Source of the DNA: Lunularia cruciata
Taxonomy: Eukaryota; Streptophyta; Marchantiopsida; Lunulariales; Lunulariaceae
Assembly (NCBI GenBank): GCA_948567375.1
Contig: OX419757.1
Location: forward strand, 3,286,001-3,350,000
Direction of reading: 5' to 3'
Length of the DNA: 64,000 bases
This document shows positions 11,701 to 22,339 of the stretch, in pieces. The position numbers were made by a program, and so were the translations under genes. The notes beneath the pieces were generated by a model. That model was not told the origin of the DNA. It saw nothing but the letters and a program-made list of their open reading frames with translations, and did not search any database. Position 1 is the stretch's first letter; every line of letters begins with the position of its first letter.

Positions 11701-13290
11701 GAAGGTGCACAAGTTGAAGATCACCTTTGGCTAGAACATAGATCCAGTCCGCATGGAATAGAAGGCCTTTCTTGAAAGAGAAGGTGTTGTACTCCTTGTC
11801 ACCTGTTGTCAGACAACCATGTACCATTTGGAAGAAGGGATCTTGTTGTAGAGCTAACCGAAACTCATTATGGATCTTGGGGTCAATTGATACCGTCGTA
11901 ATTGCTGTCACAGCAAGAGGAAGAGACTTCAAATCAGGTTTTTGTGATAGAGCATCAAGGATGACATGGAACCGACTTGGTTTGTACTCAAGTTTGATGT
12001 CAAACAATTGGAATTGCTCTTCCCATTGATGATGTTGACTCTTCATGTGCTCTAAGTGTAAGGTTTGCAACAATGGCTTGTGATCAATTTGCATGATCAC
12101 TTGTTTCTCCAAGAGATAATGCCTCCATACCTTGGTGGCATATACCATTGCAAGTTGTTCTTGATCTAACCAGAGTAATTTCATTCAGCTGTATTTAGTC
12201 GGCAAGACACAAAGGCAATGGGATGTAATCCATCTGGGAATTCCTGTTGCAACATAGCTCCAATCGCAAATTTAGAAGCATCAAAATCAACCACACAAGG
12301 TAGTTGAGGATCATATGGTTGAAGAATGGGTCTTGAAGACACCATATGCTTCAACTTCTAGAATGCTTCTTCATGCTTAGTGTTCCACTGGAAGCTCAAG
12401 TTCTTTCCCAAGAGGTCAGTCAATGGTGCAGTCACATGAGCATAATAGTGGATGAACCGCTGGTAAAAACTGGCAAATCCATTGAATGCCCATACTTCTG
12501 TAGCATTCTTTGGGGTTGGCCAATCAATAATTGCCTTGGTCTTCTCTTCTTCCATCTTGATCCCCTCTAAGGAGATCTTATGACCCAAGAAGGTAACCTC
12601 CTTATGCCAAAAGGCACGCTTTGACTTCTTGCAATAAAATTTCCATTGCCGTAGTTGTCTTTGGATTTCTCGCACATGATTCACATGTTCTACCTCTATC
12701 TTGCTATAGATTAAGATATCATCCAAGGACACCACCATTGACCGATCCAATAGTCCATTAACACCCGATGCATCTGATCCATGAAGAATATTGGAGCATT
12801 AGTGAGTCCGAAAGGTAAAACTCTCCACTCAAAATGCTCATACCTTGTGCGAAAGGTAGTCTTTTGCACATCCTTTCTATCAATCGGAATTTGCCAATAG
12901 CCGCTGCAAAGATCCAACTTGGAAAATTAACATGCTCCACTTAGTTGATTAAGCAAGTCATCGATCCGAGGCAAGGGGTATGCATTCTTCACGGTTTGCT
13001 TATTGAGCACACGGTAATCAATATAGAAACAAAGTCCTCCATCCTTCTTTGGAATAAATAGTACCGGTGCTCCCCAAGGAGAGGTATTATGTCATATGAA
13101 GTCCTTCTCCAACAACTCGGTAAGTGTTGTTTGCAATGCTTCCAACTCCTTTGGTGAGAGCCGATAGATTGGTCTACTCACTAGAGTATTCCTTGGCAAT
13201 AACTCAATCTTGAAGAGCATACCTCGATCAGAGGGTAATCCCTTTGGCAGATCCTCCGGAAACATGTCCGCAAACTCTTGAACTATCCGA
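11701..13290 (-). pseudogene. Reverse transcriptase and RNase H of the nested chromovirus
   Basis: In element sense: FADMFPEDLPKGLPSD and SRPIYRLSPKELEALQ at about 13290-13130, DLCSGYWQIPIDRKDVQKT near 12917, FEWRVLPFGLTNAP near 12810, and the catalytic LDDILIYSK at about 12725-12700 (YxDD-type box). RNase H begins with VVDFDASKFAIGA near 12290, with its first Asp kept, and continues through QIDHKPLLQTL near 12090 and DALSQKPDLKS near 11955. Frames break between the parts (near 12750 and 12350, and stops near 12190). This enzyme copies element RNA into DNA inside virus-like particles. Confidence 0.9.
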
Positions 13291-13990
13291 TCAACCATTG
13301 CTTGATGAGGCTCTTGGCCTTCCTCAGATTGTTCTTGTGCCATCGGCTTGATCCACACCGCGAATACAGACTTATCTTCTTCCAAAGCTTGCTCTATGGC
13401 TGCTTTACTAACAAACTTCCCTTCTAGGAACTCATCTCTCTTCCAAGCTTGCTCCATGGTTGCCTTCTTGGCAAACTTCCCATCTTGGGACTCATTTCCC
13501 TTTGAGGTTTGGCCTATGGCTACCTTCTCAACAAACTTCCCATCTTGGGACTGACTATTCTTAGGTGTCTTACTCAAAGGTGCTAGACAACCTAATCGGA
13601 AATTCCTACCTTGGTGTTGTACTTGAGATTGTCATCGGGTCCAATCAAATTGAACCTTATGATGTTCAAGCCAAGGTAGACCCATGATGATATCATTGTG
13701 TAGAGGTGCCACTACAAACCTCATACACTCCAAATACTCCTTCTCAATCTTGAAGGTAACAGGATGCAAGGTGCGGAATGCAGAACCCTTTCTACCATCC
13801 GCCATCATCAAACTACTTCCAATCACTGGCTTGATAGGAATACCCAATTCCTTTGCTACTTGCATAGATATGCAATTCTCTGAACTTCCAAAACCAACCA
13901 AAATCCTACAACCCCGCTTAGATATCATACCTTGCAAGTGAAGCAAACTTGCATAGGTTGAGCCCTCAATCCCATTGGAACTAATCAAGC
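13092..13990 (-). pseudogene. Retropepsin-like protease and repeat-bearing linker
   Basis: The upper part (13990-13632) reads as a retropepsin-like aspartic protease: GCRILVGFGSSENCIS near 13900, where the catalytic D-S/T-G is replaced (VDxG expected, VGFG seen), then MGLPWLEHH near 13665. The lower part (about 13560-13372) is a linker before RT made of three imperfect 20-residue repeats of the form (Q/L)(D/E)GKF..K(V/A)..(E/G)Q....(E/S). The corresponding DNA has a 60-bp period. The same linker exists in the second copy near 40404-40575. Confidence 0.8.
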
Positions 13991-14919
13991 TCCCAATAAG
14001 CGGCTCAAAATCTTCTATTGGGATTCCTCGTTTCCTTGATCATTCTGCTCCACAACCTCCACCTGGGCAACTTGTCGAGGTTGTCCATTCTTGAGTGGAC
14101 ATTCAGCAATGCGATGCCCTACTTGGCGACAATAAAAACAACCACCATTTTGTCACAATTTCTCTCTATCTGCCATGCCAAGTGGTCTTCGTTGAATGGC
14201 ATCAATCTCCATGGGTGATGGCTCCCCACTCGTGTGTGGTGTATTGGTAGGCTCTACAAAGGTTGAGGTCAAGACCAAGTTGTTACCACCAAGAAATCAA
14301 AACATTCAGCCAATCGCATGGCTTCCTCCAAGTTTTGTGGCTCTCACATGGTTACTTCTAATTTGGTTCTCGCCTTCAAGCTCCTCACAAATCGATCCAG
14401 AGCTTCACCTTCCAATATATCTAGAATTTGCATGATGGTGTTTTTGAACTGCATGATGTAACTTCTGACAGAGCCAATCTACTTCAACTCTGCCAACTTA
14501 TCCCGTGCAGCTTGCGTGACATTTATAGCCTGAAATTGATTAATTATTACACTCTTGAATTCTACCCATGTCAAGATTGGTGCAATAATTTTTCGTTCAG
14601 CTCGCTCCACTTGGAATCTCCACCATAGCTTTGCTACTCCATCCAATTGGCTAGAAGCCAAGAGAATCTGTTTTCACTTGTCTTGTAGATTGGTAGCTTC
14701 AAAATAACGTTCACTGTCAAACACAAAATTTTCCAATGCAACCAGGAGATTCTTGCCTTCAAATACCTTGGGTTTAGGAAATCTGATCCAATCTTCTCCT
14801 TCTCAAATTGATACCCTCTATATATGCTCTTGTCGTCAAAGATCTCGTCCATCCAACAATCGAGTAAGGTGCTCAATTTGTTGCTGCATAGTAAGGATAA
14901 TATTGGGTATTGCCCCCAT
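13991..14919 (-). pseudogene. Gag of the nested chromovirus
   Basis: A start at 14919 (ATGGGGGCAATACCC) leads into a QQQIEHLTRLL segment, then shifted frames with the typical gag core: ASSQLDGVAKLWW near 14660, WVEFKSVIINQF near 14565, AARDKLAELK near 14510 and a EPQN(L/V)EEAM(R/Q)L-type segment near 14330. A zinc knuckle C-X2-C-X4-H-X4-C (CFYCRQVGHRIAEC) sits at about 14140-14100. Gag forms the particle and packages RNA. Several frame changes make it inactive. Confidence 0.85.
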
Positions 14920-15177
14920 GGTTACTACGGTATCACTCCACCCCTAATCTTTCTAATTTATTAACATATAGAAACAACATGTCCATCGTTCTCCATAAGT
15001 TACAATAAGAAGTATAAAGCGTTCCTCAAATATGGTGATCATATGTAGAAAATCCTGTCCAAAGTGTGAGGTGATGAATTGCGTGAAGTGATGCTTGGGT
15101 AGCACTTGGACACGGAAATCCCAATGGTTTGGTGGAAGTGAATTTGGTGGTCCATAAATTCTATCTATCCCATTCCT

Positions 15178-15190
15178 GCTCTAATACCAA
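15178..15190 (-). other. Primer-binding site (initiator tRNA-Met type)
   Basis: In element sense TTGGTATTAGAGC follows the 5' LTR directly. The plant initiator-Met tRNA end gives TGGTATCAGAGC; one base differs. Confidence 0.85.
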
Positions 15191-15602
15191 TGTAAAAGAC
15201 CAAATGTGAGGAGAGAAATAGGAGAATGGAAACTCATATTGGGACACTTGAATGAGGGAAAACTCCGAATGCCTAGCATAAGCTTTGGCTTTGGTATTTA
15301 TAGGTAGCATACAAGGCCCTTGAGAAGCTTCTCAAGAAGCTTCCTCGAGCCACTTTCTTAGAGTGCAAGCCAAGTTAACTAGAAAGCTTCTAAAGAAGCT
15401 TCCTTCTAGAAGCCACCTACTTGGCGTGCAAGCTAAGCTAGTTGGAAGCTTCTAGAAGCTACTTACTTGAGGTGCAAGCTAAGCTAGCCGGGAAGCTTCC
15501 CAAGAAGCTTCCTAGATACTTCCAGAATATTCTAGGCTAATTTGTCTTATATGCTACTTTGTAAGCTCGACTAAATTTGTCGCTAAACTCCATATTTTTA
15601 CA
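15191..15602 (-). repeat. 5' LTR of the nested chromovirus
   Basis: Its + strand starts TGTAAAAGACC and ends ATTTTTACA, so it has the full TG...CA ends on both strands. It aligns end to end with 9965-10390, with a 14-bp deletion and scattered substitutions. It carries the TATA box at about 15293-15303 and a perfect heat-shock-element motif at 15444-15458. Confidence 0.95.
15293..15458 (-). promoter_or_regulatory. LTR promoter: TATA box with heat-shock-element motifs
   Basis: Same arrangement as in the other LTR: TATA box on the - strand at about 15293-15303, gapped GAAGCTTC clusters, and gGAAgcTTCtaGAAg at 15444-15458. Confidence 0.6.
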
Positions 15603-16750
15603 TAGCCTCACATCCTCTAGGTGTAGCTACTCCAAACTGATATGGACTGAGGTGCTATAGGAAGTGAGAATGATGTTGAAGTACGATGGTATGGCTGACC
15701 AAACAGAAACAGAAACAGATATCTCCAATAGCAATCTGTCTAATTACCCCGTGTCTTGCATTGCAAGAAGTCAACTAACACCTAACACTTGACTAACAAA
15801 CATAAGAATATATACTCTTGCAATTGCTATAGCCATTTGAAACAACTTGATAAAACCACTAGAAGGATCATTTGCTTGAAACCAATCTCTAAGGTGCACA
15901 TATACCATCCCTTACAAGCCTTATGAGGAAAGGCAAGGGATAGTCCACAAATGCTTGTGCAAAAAGCAACCTATCAAGACATAAAGGGTGCTTTGGCTGA
16001 TAATTTTAAATCTCTAGTGGTAATCCTTCTCATGCCATAGGATATAGTGAGCATAGGGAAAAGATAGTCTCATCAATAGGACTAGCCATAGACAAAGGGT
16101 GTAGTGCTCATGCTGCTCTACTAAACTCTCCCACTTGACCCAATGTTCTACATCATTGTAATCAAGTGGACTCTATGGTATTCTATGGCAAAACCTATCT
16201 TCTAAAATCTGCAACCCTAATAGACTCTTCTTGAAGGGCTCAATCCCCTTGTCGGAATTGACAAAATCTAGCAGCCACCTCTCTATGCCTTGTATGTCCT
16301 CCTCTAGCATAGCAAAGACACAATCAAGGGAGTAAGAGGAACAGGAACCATGCTAACTTGTCCAAGAGATCATGTGCTAAACAATCAAGTGGTAGCCGAA
16401 AAGCCTATCTAGCCTCATCATGGAGTGTACGGGGTAGCCTATGGAATAGATGTGGACATGAAAAAATAGTCTCAAATACCCCAAACCCCAACCCGCCTAA
16501 GAAGCTAACCACTCCCACGACTTGATTGATATCCCTTGAACAATCAACAAAGGGATAGAGGAAGCATGCATAATGCCAAGTGTCATTACTGTAGATGTGG
16601 TCGCTCGCCTCACGTGAGTCCTTGTGCATTCTTCACACATGGGTCTTTACCCCTTGCGAGATAAAGTATCAATGACACACTGGGCATGCTGTATCCCAAG
16701 CCGTTCTAGGTGGCCCCATATGGGAAGGTGTAGCCATAGCTAGCACAAAA
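15603..16750 (-). mobile_element. Non-LTR retrotransposon, N-terminal half with C2H2 zinc finger
   Basis: Continuation of the LINE interrupted by the chromovirus, beginning with the right copy of TAGCC. Read on the - strand, a finger C-X2-C-X12-H-X4-H is visible at about 16690-16622 (CPVC...YFISQGVKTHV.RMH), with two in-frame stops inside it. RMHKDSREASDHI follows. Lower down come EPFKKSLLGLQILEDRFCHRIP and YNDVEHWVKWESLVEQHEH (about 16240-16100). Such fingers precede RT in site-specific LINEs and bind DNA. The boundary near 16750 is an estimate. The total element length without the insertion is about 3.1 kb. Confidence 0.75.
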
Positions 16751-19450
16751 ATAATGATTATAACACATGATGATACTCTCCATATCTCACATACTTGCAA
16801 AACCACAACCCCTCATATCACAACTCACATAAAAAATACAATCTCTTAGAACCCTAAAACTATAAACTTTCATAATTTTTAATTCACATTTCAAAAATTT
16901 TCAAACTAAATTCTCATTTCAAGTAAGGTAATTTGCTTTGGCAGGTGCAAAATATTGTCCGGTTTTAGAGAGAAAAATCAGAATATTTAGTACTGAATTT
17001 AGTTTGTAACACTATTTGGAAAAACTCTCTAACGTTTTGTCCGACTTGTTTTAACCGCTATGAGTGACTTTATCATCTAGAAAAATAAACGGAAAGTTGC
17101 AGAAACAACGACCAAGCTCACCCATGTATCCTGTTTTCAACTTTCCAAAATCTGAGAGTACTCTCACTTGTCTTCAACAGCGGGGATTGGCTTAAAGATT
17201 GGAAGGTTAGATTGAAGACATTAGAAATTGCGTTATAATTTTGTACAACTCCACCTAGTAACCCAAGTACGTTTGATGCACCAGCATCGAAAATACAATT
17301 TTACAAGGTGTTACGTTTTAGATTCTGTAATTGATCTTTGTTGTAGCTTTTGTTACTTACGATTTATTTTTGTAAGATAATGACGTCTTTCACAGCAATT
17401 GAAAAACAATCGAGATGTCGTTACGAAATGGTTACCGTAGTGATTATTCGTTGGTTTGTCTATCTCAGACACAGTTCCGGGCGGGTCGTTCGTGGTGAAA
17501 ACTGAAGGATGTCTCCAACCTAATCGCACTTTCCCAACTTTTGAGGAGTGCAGTAACTATGTATATCTGGCAAGGTGACTGACCGGCAGCAACTTACACT
17601 GAAGTTCTTTCTCAGTTTGAATGCTCGTAAGTTTCAGACTGACTTTTTGGCTCGTCAATCTGAGTCCTTCACTTTAATCTGTGTTTTCAATGAGAAAACA
17701 ACGGTGTTCTAATTACCTCACAGTCATGGAATTACATTAAACACCAATTAGGCCGTAAAAAGCTTTCCTGTGCTAGGGTCTGTATGCTTTAACAACCCCT
17801 TCGTAGGTCGTGGTGCAGGTTTTATGAAGGTGTCCATTTCCCGAAACCAGGCAAGGATGGCTTGAACGCTGGAATAAACGTAAGTTAATTGACAACATCA
17901 AATTGCATGTTGTGCAACTGGATAAGAGAACAGATCTTTTTATAAACAAATCTTCTATAGTTTAAGCTAGTAAGTCCTCCAGATGTGTGCCAATCTGGAA
18001 GGATTCAGTGCCTTTGGAATAACATTGTGTAAATTAGTTCATACTACTAGGTTTCTGACCTGGTTGGAGCAGAGGATTTAGTCCCTTGGAATAACATTGT
18101 TTAACTTAGTTTATACTCCTAGGGGTCTGATCTGGTTGGAGCATAGGATTATCCGCCCTCACGTTGTTATCATCGAAAGCTTAAGTGTTGCCTTGAAATT
18201 GAGTTGTCTCCTCCAGAATGATGTCCAAATGTGATGAACTTTGAATCTTAAAATTGAATGCTTGATAATGGAACTAGCTTGCGAAATAAATTTCAGTAAT
18301 TTAGTTTCAGATATTTTTAGAAGGGACTCGCAAATTGGACTCTTTCAAATTGGCTTTTCAGATCGGATATTATGCTGATTTTCTCTTTCTTGCACCCCTC
18401 TTGATCCTAGAATACGTCTTCGACCACATTGAGGAGCGGTAAGGAGGTTTGAAAATAGTACCTAATTTATATGCCGGGAGAAAGAAATAGACACTGAACG
18501 ACTTCAAAATGCATTATAAACAGTATGATAGTCTATAAACACATCTACAAGCATCAGGGAGAAGTAGGAGAATTTGACTAGAGTCTTGGAATGGTTCTTA
18601 GTCCAGACTCATGGCAACGGAAATTAATAATTGGAATGCCGAGGAGCAAAGTTGATATTCAAGAGTAAGTTTGACAGTTCACGGGCTGTAATGACATTTC
18701 AAACTCATTACCCCTGTATGGAGTAATCTTCTAATAATTTTATTAAGACGTTTCTCTGTGGGAAATTACATCAGTTATACCTTGGGTAGCTTTCAGTCTC
18801 CAAGTATTCTCTCAAGAAGATGTGAAATGTCATAATAAAATCTTATATATTTTTCTATATAAAACACTGTTCAGCATTACACGTTCATGCTGGGCATATG
18901 AGGCCTAGGCAATTCATCATGCTAGATCGATCAAGACCGCTCACAACACCCATCCCATTCGATGATAAAGATGTTGATATCCAAGACAAATGAGTTTAGT
19001 ATAATGCTAGTGACAAAGAGAATCGATTCCATCTTCCTCTCCATCACCTGAGGACCCTACCAAAGGAGAACCCTTAAAATTCCTTATCCTTTCGTGCGGG
19101 AGGCTATGGCCACTACGCGATCAAGAAGTTCAAGGATCATAAAACAGCAGGTAATTGGAGGAGTACATCGGTTGACTTGACACCACCCTCCAAACGTTGA
19201 CGACAGTAAGGACACTTATCGCGGTATCATCATCAACCAGGGAACGAATATCGATACCACGTTAAGTGAAGAGAAGGATCGTGGCAGTTGGTGCCTCACA
19301 GTGGTTGACGGCTATACGGATCTGGCATTCTTATGCTGGAAACAGCAGATTTGGTCCAATTTAATTGTTGCCGTTACATGCCAACGCTCCACGATCGATG
19401 GCTCGCCAAGTGCTTGCTCGCGGCTCACTACTAGGCTCAGTGATTATACG
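16751..19450. other. No gene seen
   Basis: No reading frame of note. The only structure is a two-unit tandem repeat at 18001-18147. Confidence 0.5.
18001..18150. repeat. 73-bp tandem duplication
   Basis: Two units starting GGATT(C/T)AGT.CC.TTGGAATAACATTG at 18001 and 18074; the start of a third (AGGATTA) appears near 18147. Confidence 0.8.
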
Positions 19451-19471
19451 CCTTGTCTGTTAAGCAGGACC

Positions 19472-19609
19472 CACGCGTCAAAAGCGTTCCATGCATGCAT
19501 CACTAAAACACTTGTGAGTAATACATGCATGCTAAGTGGCAACTCTTTTCGCCCTCAGCGGTAGCAGTATCTTTCTCTCGTCTCCATTCTTTGCTCGTCT
19601 GCTATATAT
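19472..19609 (+). promoter_or_regulatory. Promoter of the acidic-protein gene: CACGCGTC motif and TATA box
   Basis: TATATAT at 19603-19609 lies 134 bp before the ATG at 19743, in pyrimidine-rich surroundings. CACGCGTC at 19472-19479 resembles ABRE/coupling-element or CGCG-box (CAMTA) sites. The same octamer occurs before the LEA-like gene at 51639. Confidence 0.5.
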
Positions 19610-19742
19610 TTTCACTCCTTCTCTACGAGTTTTGTAAAGTCGCTGTCAAAGCACACCCACTCTTGATTGACCTGATTGGAACAAACTGTTGGAAGTGCAC
19701 TTCTACGTATACCGAGAGACTATTGTCAGCTTTCCTGAAGTT

Positions 19743-21248
19743 ATGGCTACCAAGCAGGATGTCGACGCGAAGGTAATATACTATTTCGATTGTGGCTACT
19801 CGTGCTTTAGCTCTCGATCCCTCTCGCAGATAGTAGGGTTTCGACCCGAAGTTAATACACTATTTCGATGTGGCTACTCGAGCTTTGGTTGTGTGGTCCC
19901 CTTCTTTCCAGCTTCACGGGGAGAAGATAGTGTCCAGGTTGTAACTGGTAGCGCACATCATCGTCTCTCTCAAATCTGTTAGTGTCTCACTAGTCTAGGT
20001 TTAGTTGGAATGTTGGGTTTCTATTGAGAAAGTCGGTATGAATGTTAAGCTGATGTCGTATCATCGTCATCGTAAGTTTGTTAGTATCTCATCAGTCCAG
20101 AATGTAATAGGAATCATGTTGTTTGGAAGTGACGGGGGAAGATTAGCGTCACACGTTGTGACTGAATGTCCTTCGTCTCGTCACATGTCGTTGTGCTTCT
20201 GACTCTTGGTATGAATGTTAAGCTGATGTCGTATCATCGTCATCGTAAGTTTGTTAGTATCTCATCAGTCCAGAATGTAATAGAAATCATGTTGTTTGGA
20301 AGTGACGGGGGAAGATTAGCGTCACACGTTGTTACTGAATGTCCTTCGTCTCGTCACATGTCGTTGTGCTTCTGACTCTTGGTAAATCATAACTTACTTT
20401 TGAAGTTTATCCTCCCCGCAAATATAGCTGCTCTACACGTAGAATGTCCATCATTAAAAGCGGGTTTTCAGGCCGACTTGGCGACAGGATTGACCCTAGG
20501 TGGATCCGGAGCCGAGTATGATTACCCGACTACCAAGGAAGGCGAACCAGTTCCTGTGGTGGATCCTTCTGCTGCAGATGCTGAGCTTACGAAGGACGAC
20601 CCAGGCAAAGCAGTAGGAGAAGATGCGGAGCCTTTGAAGGATGCAGAAATCCAACGTAAGATCTTTCTTCCCCTCAGTCAATTGTGATTGTGAATTCATA
20701 TGCAACAGAAATCCAACGTAAGATCTTTCTTCCCCTCAGTCAATTGTGATTGTGAATTCATATGCAACTTCACTGTTGCACCCAGTTATGTGTAAAAGGG
20801 ATTTGGCTTACTATATTAATGATAGTGTGTACTAAGATCGTTTATGAATGAGAAATCGTGTGCACTTTAGAAGCGATCATTCTTACGAGATTTACAAACT
20901 ATTGATAGTGAGCATTGATCTGCGACTTAATTCAAATCATATTATTTTTGATTGAAGGAGGTGATCGAATTCTGTGTTACTCTAAAATAGATTGCTATAC
21001 AATGGAGATTAAAATGGATCGTTGTATGAGCTGTGATGCATATTGTGGATTAGATTGATAGTCAATGATTCACTGTTTTGTTAATTACAATTGACTGACA
21101 GGAAACGTTATCGCTCGCAGGTGAGGAAAAGTTGGAAACTGAAGAAGCTGGTGAATGGTCAGAAGATATGGCAGAAAACACACCACGACCTGGAGAGGAG
21201 ACAGAACGTGACCCTGACATGGAACTTCTTCCCTCTGATCGAGGATGA
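19743..21248 (+). CDS. Small acidic, probably disordered protein (three exons)
   Basis: Coding exons 19743-19772, 20472-20655 and 21121-21248. Introns have GT/AG ends and matching phases (0, then 1): exon 1 ends at AAG before gtaata; exon 2 follows ttttcag and ends CAAC before gtaaga; exon 3 follows ctcgcag. The predicted protein has 113 residues, starts MATKQDVDAK and ends LPSDRG. It is very acidic (33 Asp/Glu), rich in Pro, Gly and Ala, and has no membrane segment or signal peptide. Such composition suggests a disordered protein, possibly stress-related, but no family is recognised. A TATA box precedes it. Intron 1 holds a 173-bp tandem duplication, and the exon 2 donor is copied by a 62-bp duplication. 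The reading frame staying open and in phase across three exons supports the model. Confidence 0.65.
19763..19900. repeat. 79-bp imperfect tandem duplication spanning the exon 1 donor
   Basis: CGACGCGAAGGTAATATACT (19763) recurs as CGACCCGAAGTTAATACACT (19842), followed by shared TATTTCGAT..TGGCTACTCG. The second copy has lost the GT of the donor (GTT instead of GGTAA), so only the first can splice. Confidence 0.75.
20035..20380. repeat. 173-bp tandem duplication inside intron 1
   Basis: Units 20035-20207 and 20208-20380 differ at only two positions seen. A much older, degenerate copy of the same sequence precedes them (about 19955-20034). Confidence 0.95.
20645..20768. repeat. Perfect 62-bp tandem duplication across the exon 2 donor
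   Basis: AGAAATCCAACGTAAGATC starts at 20645 and 20707; the two units read identically. The unit holds the last bases of exon 2 and the donor, so the second copy supplies ACAG-AAATCCAAC-GTAAG. Confidence 0.95.
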
Positions 21249-21617
21249 AGGCAAGCTGCAAAGCATATATCTAAGCGTTTTGATGCTATATACATTAGCA
21301 GATAACTATTTGGGTAGTCTTCTGGTAGAAAGTTTTTCGCAGGGTATTTTCGTTAAATGTGGAATGCTGTGTGTGTTCCACCAGCAGATCAATTTTGTAA
21401 AATGTATATAGAAACGCAAGGTTAGGCAGGTACTATGAACAAGAAGACAGTTTTGCAATCTTAATAGAAATTTTGATTTAAAGTTCTCCGAATGTCAGCA
21501 GATTGGAATATGGAGTACAAATTCTTTAAGCTGACAATGCAGCTTCATCTACACGTAGATAACAACAAATATCTTCAGTAGACTTTTGTTAGTTAAAATT
21601 AGATCCATGAGATGCTG

Positions 21618-21835
21618 TTTTCCAATTTTAAGTTCTAAAGTAAATTAACATTTATTCCATTTTAAATTAATTTTAATAAAAATTAGTAAATCATAATTTA
21701 ATCCAATTTTAAATACCAAATTATTATTTTTTATTCGATTTTAAATTCCAAGAATATATTAATAATGAGCTTCAATTTTAAATGCCTAAGAAAGTAACAT
21801 TATTTATTCCAATTTTAAATGCCAAGAGAGAAAAT
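21618..21835. repeat. AT-rich degenerate tandem repeat
   Basis: About five diverged copies of a 45-50-bp phrase TTATTCCAATTTTAAATGCCAAG. It lies past the acidic-protein gene, whose 3' UTR likely ends near 21410 (TTTTGTAAAATG at about 21394). Confidence 0.7.
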
Positions 21836-22009
21836 TTGACTTATTCTGCGAATACTAGGACTTTTCGTCGCACAAAGTATGTTGTCTGGATGGTAAGTGT
21901 AAATCTTTTCTGCAAAAACTGGTGTATCGTGGAGTAATAGACAAAAAATAATATAGACAATTTTACTGGCAAATCTCGAGTGTAACTAAAACTGTGTCAA
22001 AAACTGGCA

Positions 22010-22160
22010 CTTAAATTGGTCGATTCTTGGCTATTTAAAATGATGTACGCCTTGTGAGGTAGTCAAACTCCATATATAGTATTCTTAAATTTGCCGATTC
22101 TTAGCTATTTAAAATGAAGAATACCTTGTAAAGTAGTCAACTCCATATATAATAGTATTT
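22010..22160. repeat. 74-bp tandem duplication
   Basis: CTTAAATT.G.CGATTCTT.GCTATTTAAAATGA begins at 22010 and 22084; both units end in CTCCATATATA. Confidence 0.85.
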
Positions 22161-22339
22161 TTCTATAACTGTAGGTTATAAATCTCACATACCACCTGAA
22201 ATTATCTATAATCGTAAATAAGTCCGTAAATTAATCCGTAATAGCAGACGAAAATTTACTTCCAATGTAATGCAATCTCCTTCACATCTCCAATTTCAAT
22301 TGCGGGTTAATTGAGGACGAAGTCATCCAACCTGAACTC

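Larger units (their letters stand above)
9965..15602 (-). mobile_element. Full-length, inactive Ty3/gypsy chromovirus nested in a LINE
   Basis: About 5.64 kb, on the - strand. It has two LTRs (412 and 426 bp, roughly 90% or more identical by eye), an initiator-Met primer site next to the 5' LTR, a purine tract next to the 3' LTR, and the order gag - protease - reverse transcriptase - RNase H - integrase - chromodomain between them. It interrupts the LINE and is flanked by TAGCC on both sides. Gag and pol are broken by several stops and frameshifts, and catalytic residues are lost in protease (Asp to Gly) and integrase (Glu to Lys), so it cannot move on its own. A second, truncated member of the family is at 37492-42613. 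Confidence 0.95.
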
